A stretch of DNA of 64,000 nucleotides from positions 186,001-250,000 of the forward strand of contig NZ_WHOM01000051.1 of assembly GCF_009739465.1 (NCBI RefSeq). Reading direction: 5' to 3'. A program made the position numbers and the translations under genes. This DNA is from Streptomyces apocyni. Lineage in GTDB: Bacteria > Actinomycetota > Actinomycetes > Streptomycetales > Streptomycetaceae. The notes under the pieces were generated by a model. The model saw only the letters and a program-made list of their open reading frames with translations. It did not search any database and had not been told where the DNA came from. Of the stretch, positions 49,573 to 57,571 are shown piece after piece (positions within the stretch are counted from its first letter, which is position 1; the number at the start of each line of letters is the position of its first letter).

Positions 49573-50256
49573 ATGCGTATTTTGGTGGTCGAGGACGAGG
49601 AGGGACTGGCTGACACGCTGCGCAGGGGGCTCGGCGCGGCCGGTCACTGGGTCGATGTCGTCCACGACGGCCTGCGCGGACTGGAAGCCGCCCGCTCCCG
49701 CGAGTACGACGCCCTGGTCCTCGATGTGATGCTGCCCGGTATCAACGGCTACGAGGTCTGCCGCCGGTTGCGTTCCCTGGGAGACCCCACCGCAGTGTTG
49801 ATGCTGACAGCCAAGGACGGTGAACACGACGAGGCGGACGGGCTGGACGCGGGGGCCGACGACTATCTCGCCAAGCCGTTCTCGTTCGTCGTCCTGCTCG
49901 CCAGACTGCGCGCGCTCGGCCGCCGTACCGGCAGGGAGCAGCGGGCCACACTCCAGGTCGGCGATCTCGTGCTCGACGTGGCCGCGCGCCGTTGCCGCCG
50001 GGGCGAGCGGGAGATCGAGCTGACCGCCCGTGAACTGGCCGTCCTGCGGTGCCTGATGGAGGCTGAGGGGGCGGCCGTCGACAAGCAGCACATCCTGCAC
50101 GAAGTGTGGCGGGACACACCGGGCGGCGACATCGACCCGAACATCGTTGAGGTCTACGTCAGTTCACTGCGCCGCAAAGTCGACACGCCCTTCCAGCGCC
50201 GCACGATCCACACGGTGCGGGGCGTCGGATACCGGCTCGGCTCCGATGCCGCGTAG
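49573..50256 (+). CDS. OmpR-type response regulator
   Basis: A 227-residue regulator: a receiver domain (Asp in VLDVMLPGINGYEVCRRL, Lys in DDYLAKPFSFVVLLARLRAL) and a winged-helix domain (about 130-225) with IVEVYVSSLRRKVD and IHTVRGVGYRLG. It controls transcription after phosphorylation by the kinase encoded immediately downstream, whose start overlaps its stop by 11 bases. The start at ATG 49573 has no clear ribosome site. Upstream wall-gene remnants may have been its former targets. Confidence 0.93.
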   Translation: MRILVVEDEEGLADTLRRGLGAAGHWVDVVHDGLRGLEAARSREYDALVLDVMLPGINGYEVCRRLRSLGDPTAVLMLTAKDGEHDEADGLDAGADDYLAKPFSFVVLLARLRALGRRTGREQRATLQVGDLVLDVAARRCRRGEREIELTARELAVLRCLMEAEGAAVDKQHILHEVWRDTPGGDIDPNIVEVYVSSLRRKVDTPFQRRTIHTVRGVGYRLGSDAA

Positions 50257-51658
50257 CATCCGAGTGCCCTCATGGGCCCGCAGGCTGATTCCCCGTCAGG
50301 TGCGTGCGCGCGCCGCGCTCGCGGCGGCAACGACGATGACGGTCCTCCTGGTACTCGGCGGCCTCTGGCTGTTCACGACGCTGCGTGCCAACCTCCTGGA
50401 CAGCACCGAGGACCGCACCGAGCTGGCCGCCCGCAAGGTCGCCGCCGATGTCGCCGCCGACCAGCTCACCTCCCACCTGCCAGACCCCGAGGGTGGCGTC
50501 GACTCCCTCGTCGTCCTGACCCCGGACGGCACCGCCCTCGCCGGAACGGATCCCGACCCGGCAGCGCTGTCCGCCGGACTCGCCGCCTTCCGGCCGGGGC
50601 CCGGGCACGACTCCGCGAGCAGAGTCGAGACCCAGGCGGGCCGGACGGACCAGCGCGGCGTGGTCTCCGTCGTACGGGCCGAGTCGCCCGACGGCACCCG
50701 CTATGTCTACGCACGGACCGAGCTCGACGACGTGGACGAGGCCATCCGCGCCCTGAGCACCGCACTGATCGCCGCCGGCCCGCTGCTCGTCGCGCTCAGC
50801 GCCGCGAGCGCCTGGGCGGCGGCCACACTCACCCTGCGCCCCGTCACCGCGATCCGCACCGCCCTCGCGTCCGTCACCGCCAGCGCACTGGACCGACGCG
50901 TTCCCACCCCGCCAGGCGGCGACGAGATCACCGCACTCGCCCAGACGGTCAACTCGACCCTCGACCGGCTCGAACAGTCGGTCACCCGACAGCGGCAGTT
51001 CGTCGCCGACGCCTCCCACGAACTGCGCAACCCGATCGCCGCGCTGCGAGCGGAACTCGAAGTAGCCGCCCTGGAGATCCGGGAGCCCCACTCGGCCGCC
51101 GCGATCGAGCGCGTACTCGGCGACACACTGCGCCTCCAGCGAATCGCCGCCGACCTGCTGCTCCTGGCCCGGCTCGATGCCCGGGCGCCCCACACCGAGG
51201 CCCCGGTAGACCTGGCCCTGCTCGCCGCTGAGGAGCACGCGCGGCGGCGCTCCGCCCGCGTCCCCATCGTGGTGGAGGCCAACGCCCCCGTACTGGTCCA
51301 CGGCGACCACAGTCACCTGGAGCGGCTGCTGGCCAACCTGGTGGACAACGCACAGCGCTACGCGGCATCCGAGGTACGGATCACCGCCACCACCGACCCC
51401 GAGTCCGGCGACGCCCTACTGGAGGTCCAGGACGACGGTCCCGGCATCCCGGCAGAGTCAGCCGAGCGTGTCTTCGAGCGGTTCGCAAGACTGCACGACG
51501 ACCGCAACCGCGCCGAAGGAGGTACGGGTCTGGGGCTGGCCATCGCTCGCGAAATCGCGCAATCCCACGGCGGCAGCCTGCACACCCGGCCGTCACAACA
51601 CGGCGCACGACTCGTCGCACGCTTCCCCCGCGCCCGGTCACAGCCCCCGACGCTCTAG
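50246..51658 (+). CDS. Sensor histidine kinase
   Basis: A 470-residue membrane kinase. Two membrane helices (about 22-42 and 172-192) flank an extracellular sensor region of about 130 residues; HAMP follows, then the His-containing FVADASHELRNPIAALRAEL, and an ATPase domain with LLANLVDNAQRYA, VQDDGPGIPAE and GGTGLGLAIAREIA. ATG 50246 overlaps the regulator gene, so the two are co-translated. The signal is unknown. Confidence 0.93.
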   Translation: MPRSIRVPSWARRLIPRQVRARAALAAATTMTVLLVLGGLWLFTTLRANLLDSTEDRTELAARKVAADVAADQLTSHLPDPEGGVDSLVVLTPDGTALAGTDPDPAALSAGLAAFRPGPGHDSASRVETQAGRTDQRGVVSVVRAESPDGTRYVYARTELDDVDEAIRALSTALIAAGPLLVALSAASAWAAATLTLRPVTAIRTALASVTASALDRRVPTPPGGDEITALAQTVNSTLDRLEQSVTRQRQFVADASHELRNPIAALRAELEVAALEIREPHSAAAIERVLGDTLRLQRIAADLLLLARLDARAPHTEAPVDLALLAAEEHARRRSARVPIVVEANAPVLVHGDHSHLERLLANLVDNAQRYAASEVRITATTDPESGDALLEVQDDGPGIPAESAERVFERFARLHDDRNRAEGGTGLGLAIAREIAQSHGGSLHTRPSQHGARLVARFPRARSQPPTL

Positions 51659-51870
51659 GTCGGACACGGCCTAGGGGCGACGGGGCCTCCTGATTCGGTA
51701 CCGGGGCGCGCCCAGAAGGCTCTCGCCCGTGACCTCCACCGCGGCAAGGCCGATACTGCCGACAGTGGCACCCAGCCGAGTCCCGCCCAACCATCCGAAC
51801 CGCCCACAGCCACTGACCAGGGAAATACGCAGGTCACTCACCCGTTTGCTACCCCACTCAGGAGGTACCC

Positions 51871-52863
51871 ATGAGGATGCTCATCAATGTCGCGGAGACG
51901 GTGGTCGCGGACGCGCTGCGGGGCATGGCCGCGGCCCATCCCGAGCTCACCATCGACGTCGAGAACCGGGTCATCGTCCGTAGGGACGCGCCCGTCGCGG
52001 ACAAGGTCGCGCTGGTATCCGGCGGCGGGTCAGGACATGAGCCGCTGCACGGCGGGTTCGTGGGGCCCGGCATGCTGTCGGCGGCCTGTCCCGGCGAGGT
52101 GTTCACCTCGCCGGTGCCGGACCAGATGGTGCGGGCCGCGGCCGCCGTGGACAGTGGTCAGGGCGTGCTGTTCGTCGTGAAGAACTACACCGGTGACGTA
52201 CTGAACTTCGACATGGCCGCCGAGCTCGCCGAGGACGAGGGCATCCAGGTCGCCAAGGTCCTGGTCAACGACGACGTGGCGGTGACCGACAGCCTCTACA
52301 CGGCGGGACGGCGCGGCACCGGCGCCACCCTCTTCGTCGAGAAGCTGGCGGGGGCCGCGGCGGACGAGGGCGCGCCGCTGGAACGCGTCGAGGCGATCGC
52401 CCGGCAGGTGAATGAGAACTCCCGGAGTTTCGGGGTCGCGCTGAGCGCCTGCTCGACTCCCGCCAAGGGCAGTCCGACGTTCGATCTGCCGCCCGGAGAG
52501 CTGGAGTTGGGGATCGGCATTCACGGCGAGCCGGGCCGCGAGCGGCGCGCGATGATGACCTCGCGGGAGATCGCGGACTTCGCCGTCGATGCCGTACTGG
52601 AGGACCTGCGGCCGCGAAACCCGGTGCTGGTCCTGGTCAACGGCATGGGGGCGACGCCGCTGCTTGAACTGTACGGCTTCCATGCCGAGGTGCAGCGAGT
52701 GCTGGCCGAGCGCCAGGTGGCGGTCGCGCGCGTCCTCGTCGGCAACTACGTGACCTCGCTCGATATGGCGGGCTGCTCGGTGACGCTCTGCCAGGTCGAC
52801 GAGGAGCTGCTGCGCCTGTGGGACGCTCCGGTACGTACCCCCGCCCTGCGCTGGGGCGTGTGA
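51871..52863 (+). CDS. dhaK: Dihydroxyacetone kinase subunit DhaK
   Basis: A 330-residue subunit that binds dihydroxyacetone covalently through a His, here in LGIGIHGEPGRERR. The N-terminal domain shows ALVSGGGSGHEPLHGGFVG and KNYTGDVLNFDMAAE, and the C-terminal VNGMGATPLLELYGFH. ATG 51871 follows AGGAGG. First gene of dhaKLM; phosphate comes from the PTS through DhaM. Confidence 0.96.
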   Translation: MRMLINVAETVVADALRGMAAAHPELTIDVENRVIVRRDAPVADKVALVSGGGSGHEPLHGGFVGPGMLSAACPGEVFTSPVPDQMVRAAAAVDSGQGVLFVVKNYTGDVLNFDMAAELAEDEGIQVAKVLVNDDVAVTDSLYTAGRRGTGATLFVEKLAGAAADEGAPLERVEAIARQVNENSRSFGVALSACSTPAKGSPTFDLPPGELELGIGIHGEPGRERRAMMTSREIADFAVDAVLEDLRPRNPVLVLVNGMGATPLLELYGFHAEVQRVLAERQVAVARVLVGNYVTSLDMAGCSVTLCQVDEELLRLWDAPVRTPALRWGV

Positions 52864-52884
52864 CGACCGATGCGAGGAGGGCAT

Positions 52885-53484
52885 GTGCTCGACGCCGACT
52901 TCTTCCGCCGCTGGATGACGGCCGCCGCGGCGGCCGTCGACCGTGAGGCGGACCGGCTGACCGAGTTGGACTCGCCGATTGGCGACGCCGACCACGGCAG
53001 CAATCTCAAACGCGGTTTCACGGCGGTCCGGGAGGTCGTCGAGGCGGAGGCCCCGGAGACCCCCGGAGCCGTACTGACCCTGGCGGGACGCCAGTTGATC
53101 TCGAAGGTGGGCGGGGCGTCCGGGCCGTTGTACGGAACGCTGCTGCGGCGTACGGGCAAGGCCCTCGGCGACGCCGCTGAGGTCTCCCAGCCTGAGCTGG
53201 CCGAGGCGCTGCGCGCGGGGGTGGCCGCGGTGGCGCAGTTGGGCGGCGCGGCGGCGGGCGACAAGACGATGCTGGACGCGCTGATCCCGGCGGCCGACGC
53301 GCTGGATGAGTCGTTCGACGTGGCGCGGGCGGCCGCCGAGAAGGGTGCGCTCGCCACGACACCGATGCAGGCCCGCAAGGGGCGCGCGAGCTATCTCGGC
53401 GAGCGCAGCATCGGCCACCAGGACCCGGGCGCCACCTCGTCGGCGCTGCTGATCGCCGCGCTCGCGGAGGTGGCCGGTGGGTGA
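52885..53484 (+). CDS. dhaL: Dihydroxyacetone kinase subunit DhaL
   Basis: A 199-residue ADP-binding subunit. The Mg-ADP site is seen in LDSPIGDADHGSNLKRGF (about 28-45) and GGAAAGDKTMLDALIPA; the end GERSIGHQDPGATSSALL is the conserved nucleotide lid. GTG 52885 is chosen because AGGAGG lies six bases upstream; ATG 52870 would place this site inside the gene. It accepts phosphate from DhaM and passes it to DhaK-bound substrate. Confidence 0.94.
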   Translation: MLDADFFRRWMTAAAAAVDREADRLTELDSPIGDADHGSNLKRGFTAVREVVEAEAPETPGAVLTLAGRQLISKVGGASGPLYGTLLRRTGKALGDAAEVSQPELAEALRAGVAAVAQLGGAAAGDKTMLDALIPAADALDESFDVARAAAEKGALATTPMQARKGRASYLGERSIGHQDPGATSSALLIAALAEVAGG

Positions 53485-53884
53485 GCGACGGGTGGGCATC
53501 GTCCTCGTTTCACACAGCGGACCGGTGGCCGTCGCGGTTGCCGAGCTGGTGAAGGGACTCGCGGGCGGCGGCGACACCGCCCCCGTCGCACCGGCGGGCG
53601 GCACCCCGGACGGCGGTCTTGGCACCAGCGCCGAGCTGATCACCGACGCGGCGCGCGCGGTCGACCAGGGCGCGGGCGTCGTCCTGCTCGCCGACCTCGG
53701 CAGTGCCGTCCTCACCGTGAAGTCGCTGCTCGCCGAAGGCGACGAACTCCCCGACGGTGCCCGGCTGGTAGACGCGCCGTTCGTGGAGGGCGCCGTCGCG
53801 GCCGTGGTCACCGCGTCGGCCGGTGCGGATCTCGACGCGGTGGAGGAGGCCGCCAAGGAGGCGTACGCGTACCGCAAGGCATAG
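53477..53884 (+). CDS. dhaM: Dihydroxyacetone kinase phosphotransfer subunit DhaM
   Basis: A 135-residue EIIA-Man-like domain only. The phosphorylated His is near the N-terminus in LVSHSGPVAVAVAEL, and LADLGSAVLTVKSLL and VDAPFVEGAVAAVV are family blocks. It lacks the HPr and EI-like extensions of enteric DhaM, so it depends on general PTS proteins. GTG 53477 overlaps dhaL by 8 bases. Confidence 0.93.
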   Translation: MGERRVGIVLVSHSGPVAVAVAELVKGLAGGGDTAPVAPAGGTPDGGLGTSAELITDAARAVDQGAGVVLLADLGSAVLTVKSLLAEGDELPDGARLVDAPFVEGAVAAVVTASAGADLDAVEEAAKEAYAYRKA

Positions 53885-53991
53885 GCCGTACCCGGCCTCG
53901 TACACATACGAACAGGAAAACGAGCCGTCTCCGGGACCGAACGTTTCCGGGGGCGGCTCCGTCCTTGGGGAAACGAGGCGAGGGGATACGG

Positions 53992-54525
53992 ATGGTGCGC
54001 TGGCTCGAGAGAGGGGCCACACAGGAGAGTTCGCCGCTGTTCTCCGAGGCGGACAGCAGGCGGATTCGTGGGGTGCTGCTGATGGGCGGGCTGCCCTTTG
54101 ACCAGCTCGAGGACGGCTTGCAGCAGGTACGGCTGAAGCTCCTGGAGGCCCAGGCGGACCCTGACCGTCCCGAGATACGCGAACCGGCCGCCTGGATGGC
54201 GGTGGTCGCCTCCCGGATCGCCACCGACTGGCACCGGGGCCGGGCAAGGGACGCGGGTCTGCGCGAGCGGCTGGCCACCCGCTGGTCGCTGCGGCCCCCG
54301 ACGGACCACCCGCAGGAACACCGGGACCTGGCGCTGACCATGGCCGACGGGCTGGAGCGCCTGACGCCGCTTCAGCGCCAGGCCCTGGTCCTGCGGTACT
54401 ACGCTGACCTGCCGCTGTCCGAGATCGCCCGTCAACTGGACATACCCGAAGGCACGGCCAAGAGCCGCATACACGGGGCCGTCGCGGCCCTGCGGACTCA
54501 ACTGAGTGACATGGAGGCGATCTGA
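53992..54525 (+). CDS. ECF-type RNA polymerase sigma factor
   Basis: A 177-residue sigma factor: region 2 (FDQLEDGLQQVRLKLLEAQA, AAWMAVVASRIATDWHRGRA) and region 4 (GLERLTPLQRQALVLRYYAD, LSEIARQLDIPEGTAKSRIH). The start is taken as ATG 53992 after GAGGGG. The following gene begins 1 base after its stop and probably encodes its membrane-bound partner. The promoter set is unknown. Confidence 0.9.
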   Translation: MVRWLERGATQESSPLFSEADSRRIRGVLLMGGLPFDQLEDGLQQVRLKLLEAQADPDRPEIREPAAWMAVVASRIATDWHRGRARDAGLRERLATRWSLRPPTDHPQEHRDLALTMADGLERLTPLQRQALVLRYYADLPLSEIARQLDIPEGTAKSRIHGAVAALRTQLSDMEAI

Positions 54526-54526
54526 C

Positions 54527-55180
54527 ATGCCCGACGAGCGGGAGCTGACCGGGCAGGAGGAGGAGCGGCTGCGCCTCGCCCTCCGGATGATCGGCGACGA
54601 GGCCACGCGCCCCTCCCCCGCGCCGCCACGGCCGGTGGCGTGGTGGCGCGGAGGCAGAGCGATCGGCCCCCTGGTCGCGGCGGCGGCCGTCGTGGGGGTG
54701 ATCGTGCTGGGCATCGCGAACGGCGGCAGCGGACTGTCGGACGGGGATGCCGGTGCCGGTGCGAAGTCGGACAGCAAGTCCGGGGCGGACGCCGGGAGTG
54801 CGGAGGACGGCGCGGGTAAGGGACAGTCCCACCAGGAGGCCATCGCCTGTGCTCGGATGATCGTCGAGGGTGACGTCCTCGCCGTACGGGAGTCCTCCCG
54901 GGAAGGGCGCCTCCTCGTCACGCTCCAGGTGACCGAGTGGTTCAAGCCGCGGAGCGGTGCGGACCAGGTCGAACTCGACCTGGTGGACCCCCGTGTCGTG
55001 GATTCCGAACGGTCGCTGCGCAAGGGGCAGCACCTGCTGGTGTACGTCCCCCTCCGGGAGGATCTCGACACCAACCCCGACATCGACGACGAGGTGCCGT
55101 CCGGCCGGAAGAACCTCAGGTACTACCTGCCCAGGTCGACGGAGACGGTGTGCCCGCCGTACTGGAAGAACCCGCGTTGA
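54527..55180 (+). CDS. Single-pass membrane protein, likely partner of the ECF sigma factor
   Basis: A 217-residue protein. About 45 cytoplasmic residues precede one membrane helix (AIGPLVAAAAVVGVIVLGIA, about 46-65), then a Gly/Ser/Asp-rich linker and an extracellular domain of about 110 residues with Cys near both ends. The HxxxCxxC zinc motif of common anti-sigma factors is absent. ATG 54527 is 1 base past the sigma stop and has GGAGG upstream, so the two are co-translated. It may be an anti-sigma or sensor; the outer domain is not recognised. Confidence 0.75.
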   Translation: MPDERELTGQEEERLRLALRMIGDEATRPSPAPPRPVAWWRGGRAIGPLVAAAAVVGVIVLGIANGGSGLSDGDAGAGAKSDSKSGADAGSAEDGAGKGQSHQEAIACARMIVEGDVLAVRESSREGRLLVTLQVTEWFKPRSGADQVELDLVDPRVVDSERSLRKGQHLLVYVPLREDLDTNPDIDDEVPSGRKNLRYYLPRSTETVCPPYWKNPR

Positions 55181-55195
55181 TTCGGACAGACGACT

Positions 55196-57406
55196 TCAGG
55201 AGCTCGTGAGGATGACGAGTTGCTGGGTCGCTCGGGTCATCGCTACATAGCGGTCGACCGCTCCTTCGTTCCTGTTCGCGTTCCCGTTGCCGAACGTCTG
55301 TGGATCGATCACGACGACCAGGTCGAACTCGAGCCCCTTCGACAGCTCCGGGGTCAGCGACCGGACGCGGGGCGTCGCCCGAAACGCCCCGACTCCGATG
55401 TCGCCCGTGCCGATGACGCAGGCCACGCCTTCGTCATGCGCGGCGAGCCAGGCGTCAAGGATCGAGTCGAGGTCCGCGATGGGTCCGTGTACGACGGGGA
55501 CATGGCCACTGCGGACGGAGGTCGGCACGTTGGCGTCCGGGAGTACGGACCGGATGACGGGCTCGGCCTCCGCCATGACCTCTTGTGGTGTCCGGTAGTT
55601 GATGCTCAGCGAGGCCAGGTTGATCCGGTCGAGCCCGACCCGCTCAAGCCGTTCCCGCCAGGACTCGGTGAACCCGTTCCTGGCCTGGGCACGGTCCCCC
55701 ACCAGGGTGAAGCTCCGGGACGGACAGCGGAGCAGCAGCATCTGCCACTCCGCGTCGGTCAGTTCCTGGGCCTCGTCCACGACGATGTGCGCGAACGGTC
55801 CGGCGAGCTGGTCCGGGTCGGCGCTGGGCAGGGCGGTCTCGTCGACCAGGGCGTCCTGGAAGTCCTCGCCGCGCAGCATCGAGACCAGGCCGACACCGTA
55901 CGCGTCGTCCGCGGCCTCGATCAGGTCGTCCACGACTGCGGCCATGCGCTCTCGTTCGGCGGCGACAGCGGCGTTGTGCCGACGCTTGCGCCGTGCCGCC
56001 TCCGGGTCGCCGAGGCGCTGCCGTGCCGCGTCCAGGAGCGGCAGGTCGGACACCGTCCAGGCCTGGGCGTCCGCGCGCTGCAGCGTGCGTATCTCGTCGC
56101 GGCTGAGCCAGGGGGCGCACAGGCGCAGGTAGGCGGGTACCGACCACAGGTCTCCGACGAGGTCAGCCGCTTCGAGGAGCGGCCACGCCCGGTGGAAGGC
56201 TGTGACCAGCTCTTTGTCCTGCATCAGCGACCTGCGAAAGAGGTCAGGCGATACGCCGCCGTCACCGTCGCCGTCGCCGTTCCTGTCGAGCTTGTTCAGC
56301 AGGATCGTGACCAGTTCCTCCCAGATCTGTTCGCGTGCTTCGTTGTGGGGAGTGCCTGGGTCCGGCGCGCCGAACGCCTCGGCCCAGTCGTCGGCGCTCA
56401 GCCAGATGTCGCCTGAGTGCGTCGATACGGTCATCCCCTCGGTAGGCGGCTCCTCGTAGAACCTGACGGCCGTCTCGATCGCCTTCACCAGGTCCGCGGA
56501 CGACTTCAGCGCGGCCACGGCCGGGTCGGTCTCGGTCACCGCTGTGGCTCCCTCGGCGACGAGGTCCCGCAGGACGCAGGTCTGTACGCCCTCCTCGCCG
56601 AGGCTGGGCAGGACGTCGGCGACGTAGGACAGGTAGGGCCGGTGCGGGCCGACGAACAGCACGCCGCCCCGACGGTGACCGAGGCGGGGGTCGGCGTAGA
56701 GCAGGTGGGCGGAGCGGTGCAGGGCGACGACGGTCTTGCCCGTACCCGGACCGCCGTCAACGACGAGAGCACCACGGGAATCCGCGCGGATGATGGCGTC
56801 CTGGTCGGCCTGGATGGTGCCGAGTACGTCGCGCATCTGGGACGACCGGTTGCTCCCCAAGCTCGCGATGAAGGCGGACTGGTCGTCGAGCGCGGCGTGC
56901 CCTTCGATCCCGTCGGCGGTGAACACCTCGTCCCAGTAGTCGCCGATCCGGCCGTGGGTCCAGCGATACCGGCGACGGCTCGCCAGACCCATCGGGTTGG
57001 CGTGGGTCGCGGCGAAGAACGGCTCCGCCGCGGGCGAGCGCCAGTCGATCAGCAGCCGACGCCCCGCGCCGTCGGTGAGACCAAGGCGGCCGATGTACAC
57101 GGGCTCGGGGGCGTCGGCGCTGACGATGTGCCCGAGGCACAGATCCCATCCGAACCGACGCAGTGTGCGCAGGCGAGCGGTCAGCCGGTGGATCTCCACG
57201 TCCCGGTCCATCGCCTCCTGGCCCAGGCCACCGGGCGCCTTACGCAGGCCGTCGAGGCGGTCGGACAGTTCGGCGGTCGTCTGCTCCAGGCATTCGGCGA
57301 CGGCGGTGAAGTGCCGCTCGTCGTGTGTGATCAGCGTCGGGTCGGCCTTGGCCGAGAGGCGGTCGGGAAGGTCAAACGCGCTGGTGGTCGTCGTCGGGGA
57401 GGTCAC
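55196..57406 (-). CDS. helR: HelR-type RNA polymerase helicase-like ATPase
   Basis: A 736-residue superfamily I helicase-like protein of the HelD/HelR group. Walker A is VDGGPGTGKTVVALHR (about 235); the later motifs are VVDEAQELTDAEWQMLLL, LVGDRAQARNGF and INYRTPQEVM, and the C-terminus has SKGLEFDLVVVI and VAMTRATQQLVIL. An N-terminal coiled-coil (about 35-100) would enter the polymerase secondary channel. HelR displaces rifamycins from RNA polymerase. GTG 57406 with GGAG eight bases upstream is preferred to GTG 57463. The 19-bp palindrome at 57469 supports rifamycin-responsive control. Confidence 0.88.
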   Translation of the reverse strand: MTSPTTTTSAFDLPDRLSAKADPTLITHDERHFTAVAECLEQTTAELSDRLDGLRKAPGGLGQEAMDRDVEIHRLTARLRTLRRFGWDLCLGHIVSADAPEPVYIGRLGLTDGAGRRLLIDWRSPAAEPFFAATHANPMGLASRRRYRWTHGRIGDYWDEVFTADGIEGHAALDDQSAFIASLGSNRSSQMRDVLGTIQADQDAIIRADSRGALVVDGGPGTGKTVVALHRSAHLLYADPRLGHRRGGVLFVGPHRPYLSYVADVLPSLGEEGVQTCVLRDLVAEGATAVTETDPAVAALKSSADLVKAIETAVRFYEEPPTEGMTVSTHSGDIWLSADDWAEAFGAPDPGTPHNEAREQIWEELVTILLNKLDRNGDGDGDGGVSPDLFRRSLMQDKELVTAFHRAWPLLEAADLVGDLWSVPAYLRLCAPWLSRDEIRTLQRADAQAWTVSDLPLLDAARQRLGDPEAARRKRRHNAAVAAERERMAAVVDDLIEAADDAYGVGLVSMLRGEDFQDALVDETALPSADPDQLAGPFAHIVVDEAQELTDAEWQMLLLRCPSRSFTLVGDRAQARNGFTESWRERLERVGLDRINLASLSINYRTPQEVMAEAEPVIRSVLPDANVPTSVRSGHVPVVHGPIADLDSILDAWLAAHDEGVACVIGTGDIGVGAFRATPRVRSLTPELSKGLEFDLVVVIDPQTFGNGNANRNEGAVDRYVAMTRATQQLVILTSS

Positions 57407-57468
57407 GGCATCAGCTCCGAATCTGAGGCTCGGCTTCGGCCTCGGCCGCTGATTGTGCGCCACGCCCC

Positions 57469-57487
57469 GGGCCTTGCCGCAAGGCCC
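57469..57487. promoter_or_regulatory. RAE-like 19-bp palindrome before helR
   Basis: GGGCCTTGCCGCAAGGCCC, a perfect palindrome about one single central base. Rifamycin-associated elements of Streptomyces are 19-bp palindromes of this type upstream of rifamycin-resistance genes including helR. Exact match to the published consensus was not checked. Confidence 0.75.
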
Positions 57488-57571
57488 CCAGTGCGCTATA
57501 TGTTGAGAGTGGCAAGGAGAGTGGGTACGCCCACGCCTCCTTGCCTTTTTGCTTTCTACGTCCGCTGCCCG

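Noticed and set aside
52030..55083. 1017-codon minus-strand frame over dhaKLM and the ECF sigma factor
   Set aside because: It crosses four well-supported plus-strand genes and shows no domain.
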